DNA of 64,000 bases, from NCBI RefSeq assembly GCF_034058155.1, contig NZ_CP139148.1, positions 62,001-126,000 on the forward strand. Reading direction: 5' to 3'. Position 1 is the first letter of the stretch. Each line of letters opens with the position of its first letter. Below are positions 35,620 to 45,459 of the stretch, one piece after another. The notes under the pieces were generated by a model that saw only the letters and a program-made list of their open reading frames with translations, was not told where the DNA came from and ran no database searches. The position numbers and the translations under genes are program-made. Source of the stretch: Flavobacterium sp. KACC 22761 (GTDB taxonomy: Bacteria; Bacteroidota; Bacteroidia; Flavobacteriales; Flavobacteriaceae).

Positions 35620-37005
35620 ATGAAATACAGAATAGAAAAAGACACCATGGGCGAAGTTCAAGTCCCAGCCGATAAATATTGGGGTGCACAAACAGAACGT
35701 TCCCGAAACAATTTTAAAATAGGAAACGCCGCTTCGATGCCAAAAGAAATCATTGAAGGTTTTGCCTATCTAAAAAAAGCAGCGGCTTATGCCAACTACG
35801 ACTTAGGCATTTTGCCAATCGAAAAAAGAGACGCCATTGCAAAAGTTTGCGACGAGATTTTAGCAGGAGAATTAGACGATCAGTTTCCGCTAGTAATTTG
35901 GCAGACGGGCTCAGGAACGCAAAGCAATATGAATGTCAACGAGGTTATCGCCAACCGCGCTCAGGTTTTGAAAGGCTTTGAAATTGGCGAAGGCGAACAA
36001 TTCATAAAAGCAAACGATGATGTAAACAAATCACAATCATCAAACGACACCTTCCCTACCGGAATGCATATTGCGGCATACAAAATGGTTGTAGAAACCA
36101 CTATTCCAGGAGTTGAAAAACTGCACGCCACTTTAGTAAAAAAGGCAACCGAATTTAAAGAAGTTGTTAAAATTGGCCGTACACATTTAATGGATGCAAC
36201 TCCGCTTACACTCGGACAAGAAATTTCAGGTTATGCCGCACAATTAGCCTTCGGATTAAAAGCTTTAAAAAATACTTTAACACATTTATCTGAAATTGCT
36301 TTAGGTGGAACCGCCGTCGGAACCGGATTAAACACTCCAAAAGGTTACGACGTAAAAGTAGCAGAATACATTGCCAAATTCACCAATCATCCTTTTGTAA
36401 CAGCAGAAAACAAATTTGAAGCTTTGGCAGCACATGACGCCATTGTAGAAACGCACGGAGCTTTGAAACAATTGGCCGTTTCATTAAATAAAATTGCAAA
36501 TGATGTGAGAATGCTGGCTTCTGGTCCGCGTTCTGGAATTGGCGAAATCCACATTCCCGAAAATGAGCCTGGATCATCAATCATGCCAGGAAAAGTAAAT
36601 CCAACACAATGCGAAGCTTTAACAATGGTTTGTGCGCAAGTTATTGGAAACGACATGGCAATTGCTGTTGGCGGCATGCAAGGGCATTACGAACTGAATG
36701 TTTTCAAACCTGTTATGGCTGCAAACTTTTTGCAATCGGCAAGATTATTGGGTGACGCCTGCGTATCATTTGATGAACATTGTGCGCAAGGAATCGAGCC
36801 AAATTACAAACGCATCAAAGAGTTGGTAGATAATTCATTAATGCTCGTTACGGCTTTAAATACAAAAATCGGTTATTATAAAGCTGCTGAAATAGCCCAA
36901 ACAGCTCATAAAAACGGAACAACTTTAAAAGATGAAGCGGTCCGTTTAGGATATGTTTCAGCTGAAGATTTTGACGCTTGGGTAAAACCTGAGGATATGG
37001 TTTAG
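35620..37005 (+). CDS. fumC: Fumarate hydratase, class II
   Basis: 461 residues, the usual length of FumC, which interconverts fumarate and malate in the TCA cycle without an iron-sulfur cluster. The fumarase/aspartase signature [11 protein letters not shown] is at residues 318-328, and earlier blocks include [26 protein letters not shown] and [18 protein letters not shown] with the active-site His. It is a single-gene unit. No pairing with other TCA genes is seen in the window. Confidence 0.95.
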   Translation: MKYRIEKDTMGEVQVPADKYWGAQTERSRNNFKIGNAASMPKEIIEGFAYLKKAAAYANYDLGILPIEKRDAIAKVCDEILAGELDDQFPLVIWQTGSGTQSNMNVNEVIANRAQVLKGFEIGEGEQFIKANDDVNKSQSSNDTFPTGMHIAAYKMVVETTIPGVEKLHATLVKKATEFKEVVKIGRTHLMDATPLTLGQEISGYAAQLAFGLKALKNTLTHLSEIALGGTAVGTGLNTPKGYDVKVAEYIAKFTNHPFVTAENKFEALAAHDAIVETHGALKQLAVSLNKIANDVRMLASGPRSGIGEIHIPENEPGSSIMPGKVNPTQCEALTMVCAQVIGNDMAIAVGGMQGHYELNVFKPVMAANFLQSARLLGDACVSFDEHCAQGIEPNYKRIKELVDNSLMLVTALNTKIGYYKAAEIAQTAHKNGTTLKDEAVRLGYVSAEDFDAWVKPEDMV

Positions 37006-37079
37006 TTTTAAATGTTAATTATGAATGGTTAATTATTAATGATCACTATTCCGATAAAAAAATATGCATTGTCTGACGA

Positions 37080-37130
37080 CTGAGCGAAGTCGAAGCCTTT
37101 TTATGCTTGAAGCCCTTCGAATTCGCTCAG
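37080..37130. repeat. Dispersed palindrome after fumC
   Basis: CTGAGCGAAGTCGAAG (37080-37095) is almost exactly complementary to CTTCGAATTCGCTCAG (37115-37130), with a 19-base loop. The phrase CTTCGACTTCGCTCAGGGTGACA is a frequent intergenic motif of Bacteroidota, as I recall. Confidence 0.6.
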
Positions 37131-37146
37131 GGTGACAAATAAAACA

Positions 37147-37178
37147 AAAGCCTGAAATATCAATTTCAGGCTTTTCCA
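37147..37178. terminator. Bidirectional terminator between fumC and the dehydrogenase gene
   Basis: AAAAGCCTGAAAT (37147-37159) pairs with ATTTCAGGCTTTT (37163-37175) between convergent genes. Confidence 0.85.
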
Positions 37179-37194
37179 ATTTATAACTAACAAT

Positions 37195-38403
37195 TTACAA
37201 TTCACCATTATCGACATAATCCTGCAAATAACTAAATCGCTCCGTCAATTTTCCGTTTTCGGTAATTTTTGCGCGTTTTAGGATTCCGTCTTTATCACCG
37301 TTGAAGAAAGCTGGAATGACGTGTTCCATAAATTGTTCTCCAAAACCTTCGCTCGCATCTTTCGGAATTTCACAAGGCAAATTATCAACAGCCATCACTG
37401 CAACCGCAGCAGGATGGAAAAAATCTACTTCTCTATCTTCTAAAGGAAAATAACCATATAAAGGTTCTGCAATTGTTGACGAACGAACTGTACAAGCAAT
37501 TGGTCCATTTACATCGCATGAAATATCAGCTACAACTTTCAATTTACAGTCGCTTGCGTTCAGCATTTCTTTAGTCAAAATCATTGGCGCATTATTAGCA
37601 TGAAAATGTCCTGCAAAATAAATATCAGACACTTTTGTAAATCTCTCAAAATCTGATTCGTATTCTTCTGGATGCGTAACAAAATCTACAAAATCCAAAA
37701 CTTGTCCATCTTTTCTTTTGTTGTATTCTAAAACGTCTAATTGTACATAAACCGTTTGTGCATATTTTTTAGTCAAGTAATTATCAACGGTAATTTCTTT
37801 TACTTTAATTGCATCCAGAATTTCTTTTGCTCCGCTCCCAACCTTTCCAGTCCCGGTAACAACAAATTTTAGAGCTGGCATTGTGATGCGCTTTAAATGC
37901 TTAATCAAATCCTCTTTCCCTGAAAGTGTTTCCGCTTTTGGAAGCTTGAACAATTCAAATTTAATTCCGAAAGCTCTGATTCCATTGTAAACGCCAACCA
38001 TACCGGCGTATTTTCCAAAACCAATCAAACGATGATCGTGCTCATTTACAATCGTTTCATGATCGTACAAGTCAATTTTTTTTTCTAAAATAGCCTGAAG
38101 CAGTTTTCGGTTATGAGGCTGTTTTTTTATGGTATGTGAAAAAAAGAAATAGGCTTTATTTGGAATTAAATTTTCTACAGGAACTTCTTTTACTCCAAAT
38201 AAGACGTCACAATCAGAAATATCATCTGTTACGGTTATACCCATACTTTTATATTGAAGATCTGAAAAAATCCTTATATCTGAACTCTCTACTTCCACTA
38301 CAGCATCGTGATACTGTTGTTTTAATTTTGCTAATGCATCTGGAGCAAATACTACACGTCGATCTGGTGGGTTTTTTCTTTCTTTTATAATTCCAAATTT
38401 CAT
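37195..38403 (-). CDS. NAD(P)-dependent dehydrogenase of the alanine dehydrogenase / lysine-type saccharopine dehydrogenase family
   Basis: 402 residues. The N-terminal domain opens MKFGIIKERKNPPDRRVVF, as in AlaDH/PNT enzymes and LYS1-type saccharopine dehydrogenases. The central nucleotide fold carries VVTGTGKVGSGA. The C-terminal VVADISCDVNGPIACTVRSS is typical of the LYS1-like group annotated as NAD(P)-dependent oxidoreductase. Reductive lysine metabolism is one possibility, but the substrate is not proven. Single gene, convergent with fumC. Confidence 0.75.
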   Translation of the reverse strand: MKFGIIKERKNPPDRRVVFAPDALAKLKQQYHDAVVEVESSDIRIFSDLQYKSMGITVTDDISDCDVLFGVKEVPVENLIPNKAYFFFSHTIKKQPHNRKLLQAILEKKIDLYDHETIVNEHDHRLIGFGKYAGMVGVYNGIRAFGIKFELFKLPKAETLSGKEDLIKHLKRITMPALKFVVTGTGKVGSGAKEILDAIKVKEITVDNYLTKKYAQTVYVQLDVLEYNKRKDGQVLDFVDFVTHPEEYESDFERFTKVSDIYFAGHFHANNAPMILTKEMLNASDCKLKVVADISCDVNGPIACTVRSSTIAEPLYGYFPLEDREVDFFHPAAVAVMAVDNLPCEIPKDASEGFGEQFMEHVIPAFFNGDKDGILKRAKITENGKLTERFSYLQDYVDNGEL

Positions 38404-38640
38404 TTAAATAAGTTTAAAGCATTTAATAATATAACTTTTTACATCGTATTTGTTTCAAATATAACAAATTTCGTTAAAGTTTTGTTCAAAAATTACAATT
38501 TAGAATATTTAAAAACCGTTGAACACTGAATAACAATCGACTAACTATTTTTTTAGTTAAAATTATGTTAACAAAGCCTTTTCAAGTCGCTAAAATTTCA
38601 AAAACATAAATATTGAATTCTATATATTTGTTTTTCAAGA

Positions 38641-39846
38641 ATGATGAAAATGAGTTTCCTTAAAATGACAAAGATACCACAAATACTTTTCCTAATCTTA
38701 GTTTTAAGTTCATGTGGCAATGATAAAAAGACTAGTATTGATCCAGCTTCAGTAGTTGAAGATACAATGCCAAAGATGAAGCCTTTAGGCCCAGAAAAAA
38801 GACTTTCACAAGCCTATATAAATTCCGTACAAGGCAGAATTAATCACTTTTATAACAAAAACTGGCCAAATAATAGTATGAATGGAAGTTTCTTGGTAGC
38901 AAGAAACGGACAAATTATTTTTGAACGATACAACGGTTACGCCAATAAAAATGAAGGCACAAAAATCACTGCCGACACTCCAGTGCAAATTGCCTCTGTG
39001 AGCAAAGTTTTGACGGCAACTGCGGTTTTAAAATTAGTTAATGCCGGAAAACTTGATTTAGACCAAAAAGTCAATACGATTTTAAAAACCTTTCCATACG
39101 AAGATTGTACGGTTCGAATGCTTTTAAGCCATCGTACCGGAATGCGCAATTATGCTTATTTTACTGATCATGATAAATCGGTTTGGGACAGACACAATCA
39201 GTTGACGAATAAAGACATTTTAAATCTTTTGGCAACAAAGGATATTGGTCTTGAAGCAAAAACCGGAACTCGTTTTGGTTATTGCAATACCAATTATGCA
39301 ATGCTGGCGCTTATTATCGAAAAAATCACGGGTTTAAAATATAAAGAAGCAATGTCTGAAATGATTTTCAAACCCCTTGGAATGACGCATACGTATGTTT
39401 TTGATGATGACAAAGACAGAAAAAAAATTGTTCCTTCATATAAAGGAAATGGTGCAGAAATTGGTTTCGATTATTTGGATAATGTTTACGGAGACAAAAA
39501 TGTTTTTTCAACTGTACGCGATCTTTTAAAATTTGACAGAGCAAGACAATCTCCTGACTTTTTAAAACCTGCTTTATTAAAACAAGTTTATACAGGTTAC
39601 AGCAACGAACGCAAAGGAACCAAAAACTATGGTTTAGGAATCAGAATGATTAATTGGGAAACCGGTCAGAATTTTTATTTCCACAACGGTTGGTGGCACG
39701 GCAATACCTCATCTTACATTACTTTAATGAAGGAAAATGTAACGATTATTGCACTTTCAAATAAAATGACCAGAAACACTTATGCGGTTCGTAAACTAGC
39801 ACCTATTTTTGGCGATTATCCATTTAATTTTAAGAACGAAGAGTAA
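38641..39846 (+). CDS. Serine hydrolase lipoprotein, class C beta-lactamase fold
   Basis: 401 residues with a lipobox (LSSC). The active-site set of the beta-lactamase/DD-peptidase family is present: SxxK as S119-V-S-K122, YxN as Y214-C-N216, and HxG within FHNGWWHGNTS. Such proteins are D-aminopeptidases, esterases or peptidoglycan hydrolases as often as lactamases. A periplasmic cell-wall role is the most likely. It lies upstream of the heptamer repeat element and ssrA and has no obvious partner. Confidence 0.85.
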   Translation: MMKMSFLKMTKIPQILFLILVLSSCGNDKKTSIDPASVVEDTMPKMKPLGPEKRLSQAYINSVQGRINHFYNKNWPNNSMNGSFLVARNGQIIFERYNGYANKNEGTKITADTPVQIASVSKVLTATAVLKLVNAGKLDLDQKVNTILKTFPYEDCTVRMLLSHRTGMRNYAYFTDHDKSVWDRHNQLTNKDILNLLATKDIGLEAKTGTRFGYCNTNYAMLALIIEKITGLKYKEAMSEMIFKPLGMTHTYVFDDDKDRKKIVPSYKGNGAEIGFDYLDNVYGDKNVFSTVRDLLKFDRARQSPDFLKPALLKQVYTGYSNERKGTKNYGLGIRMINWETGQNFYFHNGWWHGNTSSYITLMKENVTIIALSNKMTRNTYAVRKLAPIFGDYPFNFKNEE

Positions 39847-39860
39847 AACTATATAGTCAT

Positions 39861-40047
39861 AAAGTCGAAAGTCAAAAGTCGTAAAGTCTTTTAACAGTTG
39901 ACCATGTTGACTTTATTTCTTTAATATACTAATTGCGGGAAAATAAAAAGACGCAAAAGAAAGAAAACATGTGACTTGAAAAACTTTACAGTTTTCGATT
40001 TTCTACTTTCGACTTTTGACTTTCGACTTTTGACTTTCGACTTTTTT
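39861..40047. repeat. Solo inverted array of 7-bp units upstream of ssrA
   Basis: The left arm (39861-39888) has units AAAGTCG, AAAGTCA, AAAGTCG, TAAAGTC. The right arm (40005-40047) has ACTTTCG, ACTTTTG, ACTTTCG, ACTTTTG, ACTTTCG and a final ACTTTTTT. A 21-base stretch of the left arm has an exact complement in the right arm, in two registers. About 115 bases of apparently non-coding loop lie between. It has the same 7-base architecture as the element that carries the four-helix-bundle gene at 2724-3171, but no ORF. Confidence 0.75.
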
Positions 40048-40080
40048 AAAATTTTTAGTAGAAAGTAATTTCAAATAGTA

Positions 40081-40088
40081 TAAATTTG
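40081..40088 (+). promoter_or_regulatory. -7 promoter element of ssrA
   Basis: TAAATTTG matches TAnnTTTG. Its 3' end is 13 bases before the mature 5' end of tmRNA at 40102, which leaves room for a short leader removed by RNase P. Confidence 0.6.
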
Positions 40089-40101
40089 CAGACTTATTTT
40101 T

Positions 40102-40496
40102 GGGGTCGACTGGTTTTGACAGCAAGTCGAATTGAACAGTAAGCACGTCGAGCATTGAGACCTTGCTCGTAAATATAAGATCTCAAACTTTTACACGGCG
40201 AAAATAATTACGCTTTAGCTGCTTAATCCGAATCATAGTACGATTGCGCCACGTCTCTACAAGGTAGGGAAGCTGGATTCTCCTGGAAAGCCTTGGTTTG
40301 TGGCGTTCCGTTCAGGGGAACCGTAAAAATAAACCTAGATTTCTATGAGCTTCGGGTAGATTTCGAAAATTAAGAAGATAAGTGTTGGGTGGTTGTTTCT
40401 GGCCTAGCTCAACATCGAAAATCCAATCAGGAAATAAGCGTGTAGAAAGCTCTTTAGTTGCTTGTTTGGACCCGGGTTCGATTCCCGGCGACTCCA
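40102..40496 (+). ncRNA. ssrA: tmRNA (transfer-messenger RNA)
   Basis: The 5' GGGGTCG pairs with CGACTCC at 40489-40495 as the acceptor stem, and the T arm GGACCCGGGTTCGATTCCCGG is present near 40470-40488 (described, not quoted, beyond this phrase). The tag reading frame starts at GGC 40197 and ends at TAA 40224-40226, giving GENNYALAA, a Bacteroidota-type proteolysis tag. The 3' CCA is not encoded (A then CAA follow), so it must be added after transcription. tmRNA rescues stalled ribosomes with SmpB. A strong terminator follows, and the accessory island begins after it. Confidence 0.97.
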
Positions 40497-40497
40497 C

Positions 40498-40539
40498 AAA
40501 AAAGCCTGTAAACTCTTTGTTTACAGGCTTTTTTCTTTT
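40498..40539 (+). terminator. Terminator of ssrA
   Basis: AAAAAAGCCTGTAAAC (40498-40513) pairs with GTTTACAGGCTTTTTT (40519-40534), a 16-bp stem ending in Ts. Confidence 0.88.
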
Positions 40540-40746
40540 GTTTGACAGTTAAGTGTTAATGAATTTAAATTTATCATACTGGAAACAAACTTTTGATCAT
40601 TTCTTTTTAGCTAGAATGTAAATCAGATTAATAGCTAACTAACCTCTTTAAATTGAAATTGACAGTCTCAATATAATCATGCTTACACTAAAAATAATAG
40701 TAATTATTTGAGGTTATGCGATGAGAGATCACTTATGATATAACAA

Positions 40747-42987
40747 CTATTCCCCCAATTCTAACTGATTTTTTACGAGTTCATAGTATTTCCTTTTTTG
40801 AGCAATTAGTTGCTCATGTGTCCCAGTCTCCGCTATTTCCCCTTTATCAAGTACAATTATTTGATCAGCATTTTTCACAGTGGAAAGACGGTGCGCTATA
40901 ATGAGAACTGTTTTTCCTTTGAAATGATCAAGAATATTCTTCATTAATATTTTTTCATTTTTGGCATCAAGAGAACTTGTAGCTTCGTCAAAAAATATGT
41001 AGTCTGGATTTTTATAGATAGCACGGGCAACTAATATTCGTTGCTTTTGACCTGTACTTAATTCAATCCCAGAATCCCCGATTTTAGTATATTCCTTTAA
41101 TGGCAAATTCTGAACAAATTCATTCGCTAATGATAAATTTAATGCTGAATTTAGTTTATTACTATCTGCATCTGTATCGGACATTGTAACATTATTGATT
41201 ACAGTATCTGAAAAAATAAAACCACCTTGTAGCACTACCCCACAATGTTTTCTCCATACTTCAGGATTTAATGATGATATATCATTGCAACCAATATAAA
41301 TAGAACCAAAGTTTGGGTCGTATAGTTTGAGTAATAGCTTGAGTAATGTTGATTTGCCACTACCACTTGCTCCAACGATTGCAGTAGTTTTACCAAACTC
41401 TAACTTGGTTGATATATTTTGTAATACTTGAGTTTTTGTGTTACCAAAATAAGAGAATGCAACATTAACAAGAGTAATATCATCTCTAAATTCATTTATG
41501 ATATTTTTACTGTCAAAGTTATTTTTATTAAAATTTTCTATTTCTGTATTAATTACATTTGAATCATTTAATCTATCAAGACTCAACCTCGCTTCTTGTG
41601 AGGAAAGCAAGAAATCCAAAAGATTTTCAATTGGCGAATTCATTTGAGCTATTATAAAAATAATGCTCATTAGTTCTCCAATGCTCAATTCTCCTTTTAC
41701 TACTGCATATCCTCCTAAAAGTGAAATCAAAATATTTTTTGTTTGAGAAAAAAATAGACTTCCCATTAATTGCAATTGGGATGTTTTTAGGATTTTAATA
41801 TTAGTTCGGTATAATTTTTCTTGCAACAAATTCCACTTATTAATTCGAAAAACGTTACTATCAAATATTTTGACATCTAATACCCCTCCGATTGATTCAA
41901 TGAGTGATGTTTGGCTTTCCGCTAATAATTCAAATCTAATGTAGTCAAGATTTTTTTTTCGTTTTAAAAATGAAATGATCCAAATAATAGCAATTATTGA
42001 ACCGATACTAAATACTCCTAAAATGGTTAAATGTAGATGACCTAATATAAATATATATATTATTAATGAAAGAGCTGAAAGCAAAGAAGAAAAATAACCT
42101 GATGTAAGAAATGATTCTATTTTATCGTGATCTGCTATTCTCTGAGTGATATCTCCTACTTTTCGCGAATCAAAAAATGATGCTGGTAATTTCATCAATC
42201 GTGAAATATATTCAGACAATAAACTCCGTATTATTTTGGAATTTAGAAATAGTAGTTGCCATCCTCGAAGAATTTTTGCAAATAAACTTAAAAGAATTAT
42301 TCCAAATTGTGAAAGGATAACCAGATTGATTATATGCATATTTTTAGGAATTATTCCTGTGTCAAATAATTTCTGGGTCAAAAAAGGAAAAAATAAGGCA
42401 ACTATAGCCTCAAGTATTATGCAAAAAACAATAATGCTAATTTTTACTTTTTCTTCCTTGATGTATTTATATAAGTTTATTAAACTGTTATTATTTGCAT
42501 GCCTTTTTTGTGTTTGCCTGTAAAAATTCGAGTACGGCTGTAAAATTAGTCCATAGCCTTTCTGCTCAATATTATTCGTCCAATTTGATACAAACTTTGA
42601 ATAGGATACACTTACTAATCCTTTGGCTGGATCAGCAATTTTCACCCCTTTCGTTGCTATATTTGTTAATTTTTGAGGAGGAATTACAACAAAATGATTC
42701 TGATTCCAATGTAATATGCAAGGCAAAGGAATTATCCCATCTTGAAGTTGTGCTAATTCCATTTTTACAACTTTAGAATTAAGACATAAGCTTTGTGCAA
42801 TTTTTTTTAAGGATAAGAAATTTACCCCTAATTTATCTTTATTGGCAATTTGTTGCAGCTGATTTAATGAAATAAATCTACCATAATAATTACAAATCAT
42901 TTGTAAACATGCTAACCCGCAATCACTTGAATCAAACTGCCTAAATACTTTAAATTTATTTTTAAATTTTAAAAATAGGGTGCTCAT
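40747..42987 (-). CDS. C39-peptidase ABC transporter (bacteriocin-type maturation and export)
   Basis: 746 residues, a PCAT-type exporter. The N-terminal C39 peptidase has the catalytic Cys23 (DSSDCGLACLQM), His98 (HWNQNHFVVI) and Asp119 (KIADP). About six transmembrane helices span roughly 165-450. The ATPase domain has Walker A GASGSGKST, signature LSTGQKQR, Walker B IFFDEATSSLD and a switch histidine in IIAHRLS. Such proteins cut precursor leaders after double glycine and export the core peptide. It is the last gene of the RiPP island, 39 bases after the barrel gene. No HlyD-type adaptor gene is in the cluster. Confidence 0.92.
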   Translation of the reverse strand: MSTLFLKFKNKFKVFRQFDSSDCGLACLQMICNYYGRFISLNQLQQIANKDKLGVNFLSLKKIAQSLCLNSKVVKMELAQLQDGIIPLPCILHWNQNHFVVIPPQKLTNIATKGVKIADPAKGLVSVSYSKFVSNWTNNIEQKGYGLILQPYSNFYRQTQKRHANNNSLINLYKYIKEEKVKISIIVFCIILEAIVALFFPFLTQKLFDTGIIPKNMHIINLVILSQFGIILLSLFAKILRGWQLLFLNSKIIRSLLSEYISRLMKLPASFFDSRKVGDITQRIADHDKIESFLTSGYFSSLLSALSLIIYIFILGHLHLTILGVFSIGSIIAIIWIISFLKRKKNLDYIRFELLAESQTSLIESIGGVLDVKIFDSNVFRINKWNLLQEKLYRTNIKILKTSQLQLMGSLFFSQTKNILISLLGGYAVVKGELSIGELMSIIFIIAQMNSPIENLLDFLLSSQEARLSLDRLNDSNVINTEIENFNKNNFDSKNIINEFRDDITLVNVAFSYFGNTKTQVLQNISTKLEFGKTTAIVGASGSGKSTLLKLLLKLYDPNFGSIYIGCNDISSLNPEVWRKHCGVVLQGGFIFSDTVINNVTMSDTDADSNKLNSALNLSLANEFVQNLPLKEYTKIGDSGIELSTGQKQRILVARAIYKNPDYIFFDEATSSLDAKNEKILMKNILDHFKGKTVLIIAHRLSTVKNADQIIVLDKGEIAETGTHEQLIAQKRKYYELVKNQLELGE

Positions 42988-43026
42988 ACTTAGATATTAA
43001 AAAAACATTAATAGAAAAACAACTGA

Positions 43027-45459
43027 TCATAGTCTATTTAATTCATCTGTATTACTCCCTTTTTTATTTTTTTCACTCTGCACTGTAATTTTTCCGAATG
43101 TATAGAACACACCAAGACGAATTGTTCTAAGGTCAAAATTTTGAATAAAATTAGTGTGCATGTTTTCAAAATCGGTTTGAGTCTTAGATATTTTACCATT
43201 TGTAATATCAAGAAAATTTAAACTTAAGGAAACTCTGTTTTTTAATACTAACTTAGATAGTAAGACATCAATGTTATATGTCCTATCTAAGTTATAAAGC
43301 CCTTTGAACGTGGGTGAAAGATAATTTAAAGAAATCTCACAGCTTAGATTATTTAATTTTTGAATTTTAAAAGAATTTACTAATTGGATTTGGTAAGAAG
43401 TTAATTGCTTTTTTAATCGTGTGTTATAAACATTACTGTTGATTGAATGATTGAAAATACTGTTAGATGTAGCAATATTCCAAAACTTAGTTATTCTCTT
43501 ATTGTAATAAAAGGATAGACCTAAAGTTTTGTCGTTATCCATATTAAGTTTATTGTAAATAAAAGTTTGATTAGTAACATCCAGTTTTGGAATTTGAATA
43601 AATAAATCCGACGTGAATACACCAAATAACATGACTGAAAATGCTTTTTTAATACTGGTGCTGATTTCTAAATTATGAGAAAATGAAGGCATTAACAACG
43701 GATTTCCTTCTGCATAAATGTATGGATTGGTATAGAATCTAAATGGATTTAAATCAGAAAAAGTAGGTCTATTAATTCTATAACTATATGAAGCTTTATA
43801 TACGAAGTCATTTTGGGGAATTGAAAAAGAAAATGATGGAAAAATTTTAAAATATTGGTTCTCGATTTTCAAATTTTTCTCTTCTCCTTTATATCTAAAA
43901 GACTCACTTCGCAATCCTAATTGAAACTCAATACCAGAATTAAAAGTACACCAATAGTTCGAATAAACAGCAACGTTAGATTCTTTATAGATAAAAATAT
44001 TACTTCTTATAGTATCTAATATTCCACTTGAAGCCTCACTTTCATAATTTATATAACGTACATCATTATTCGTTTCGATTGTACTTAACTTGGTTCCGAA
44101 CGAAAATGAGGATTGAGTTGATAGCTTCATTATATAATCTAACTTGCCCGAAATTATATTAATTTTTCTTGGAGTGAAACTTGCAAAATCATTGCTATTA
44201 TATATTATGAAACTGTGCCCATCTATAAAGTTTGTTTTCGTTCTTGTGTCTTGTCGTTCTTGAAAATATGTATGATCAATGTCAAAAGAAAGTTCATCAT
44301 TACGTTTCCCAATTAGTTTTTTTGCAAAAGCATTTACATTATGTGTTTGATTAGTTGTTAAAACTTGATTGGTAGTATGCATAGAGAAGTCAATAGAATT
44401 GTTGTATTTTGAAATATCCGAGTGGCTATTAAGCAGCATGTCATCGTAAAAAAGACTGCCTGTAGTTGATATTCCTGCACTAAACTTTGGTGTAAATGAA
44501 TACTCATAAAGTAAGCTGTAATTATTGTCACTTTTCAATCTCGTTCTGTCCATTTTTTGTTTCCAAAATATGTTGTTATCTGAGAATCGATAATTATTCT
44601 CTAATAACTCGTCTCTATAATATTTTCCAGTAGAGCTATTTAGATTAACCTGCAAATATGAAGCTTTGCTTCGATATGTTATATCTCCAAAAAAACCGAA
44701 TTTTGATAAACGTGTTTGGTCAAAGTTGACTTTCAATGTATATATAGCACCTAGAGATTTCTCTTTTTTCAAATTAATATTTATGATACCTACATTACCC
44801 TCAGCATCGAATTTGGAAGATGGTGTTGTTATGACTTCAACGTCTTCAATATTACTTACAGGAATTGATTTTAAATAAGATATTAATTGTTCGCTACTTA
44901 GTTTATAAGGTTTTCCATTGATTTGGATTTGAGCTCCGGAAATTCCTCTTATGCTAATTTCTCCTAATGAGTTCATAACAGTAAATGGTATTCTATTTAA
45001 TAGTTCGTCAGCTGTTAAGCTTTCTAAGTTAGAATTACCTTGTGGGCTAAATATGATTCTATCTAATTTTCTTTTTATTGTTGATCGTTCTCCTATTACA
45101 GTAACACTATTAAGTTCTTCAGTTTTAATCAAGGCTAAAATACTTCCAATATTCAAATAACCATTATTATCTACTTTAATGAGTTTAGGAAAATCGAAAA
45201 CGTTGTTTTCTGTTTCTGCAAATATTTTATACAACCCTTGTGTGGTTATTTTTATAGAAAAGTTGCCAAGAGAATCGGAAATACCATAATACTTAACAGA
45301 AGTATCATATGTATTGCTCGCGACAACTGTAACCACATATATCATTGTGCTTTCAGATTTCAATTGTCCAGTTATTTGAAAATCTACTTTGCCTTGGCAA
45401 TATGAAATATTGATATTTACTATCAGTGATATTAGGAAATACAAAATACCTCTTTTCAT
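43027..45459 (-). CDS. TonB-linked outer-membrane barrel protein of the RiPP island
   Basis: 810 residues, signal peptide ending near ISYCQG. A carboxypeptidase-regulatory-like domain (about 25-115), a plug-like domain (ADELLNRIPF, GISGAQIQINGKPY, VEVITTPSSKFDAEG) and a large C-terminal barrel follow, as in the barrel family 3 protein at 32330-34789. In this cluster it could let the exported peptide cross the outer membrane or reimport it as a signal. Direction of transport is not readable. It heads the export operon, with a shared operator-like motif 60-76 bases upstream of its ATG. Confidence 0.85.
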   Translation of the reverse strand: MKRGILYFLISLIVNINISYCQGKVDFQITGQLKSESTMIYVVTVVASNTYDTSVKYYGISDSLGNFSIKITTQGLYKIFAETENNVFDFPKLIKVDNNGYLNIGSILALIKTEELNSVTVIGERSTIKRKLDRIIFSPQGNSNLESLTADELLNRIPFTVMNSLGEISIRGISGAQIQINGKPYKLSSEQLISYLKSIPVSNIEDVEVITTPSSKFDAEGNVGIININLKKEKSLGAIYTLKVNFDQTRLSKFGFFGDITYRSKASYLQVNLNSSTGKYYRDELLENNYRFSDNNIFWKQKMDRTRLKSDNNYSLLYEYSFTPKFSAGISTTGSLFYDDMLLNSHSDISKYNNSIDFSMHTTNQVLTTNQTHNVNAFAKKLIGKRNDELSFDIDHTYFQERQDTRTKTNFIDGHSFIIYNSNDFASFTPRKINIISGKLDYIMKLSTQSSFSFGTKLSTIETNNDVRYINYESEASSGILDTIRSNIFIYKESNVAVYSNYWCTFNSGIEFQLGLRSESFRYKGEEKNLKIENQYFKIFPSFSFSIPQNDFVYKASYSYRINRPTFSDLNPFRFYTNPYIYAEGNPLLMPSFSHNLEISTSIKKAFSVMLFGVFTSDLFIQIPKLDVTNQTFIYNKLNMDNDKTLGLSFYYNKRITKFWNIATSNSIFNHSINSNVYNTRLKKQLTSYQIQLVNSFKIQKLNNLSCEISLNYLSPTFKGLYNLDRTYNIDVLLSKLVLKNRVSLSLNFLDITNGKISKTQTDFENMHTNFIQNFDLRTIRLGVFYTFGKITVQSEKNKKGSNTDELNRL

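Noticed and set aside
40312-40497. 61-codon ORF on the minus strand inside ssrA
   Set aside because: It is antisense to the tmRNA and explained by its conserved structure; a shadow ORF.
42146-42523. 125-codon ORF antisense to the C39 ABC transporter gene
   Set aside because: It lies fully within a strongly supported gene and its translation shows no domain features.
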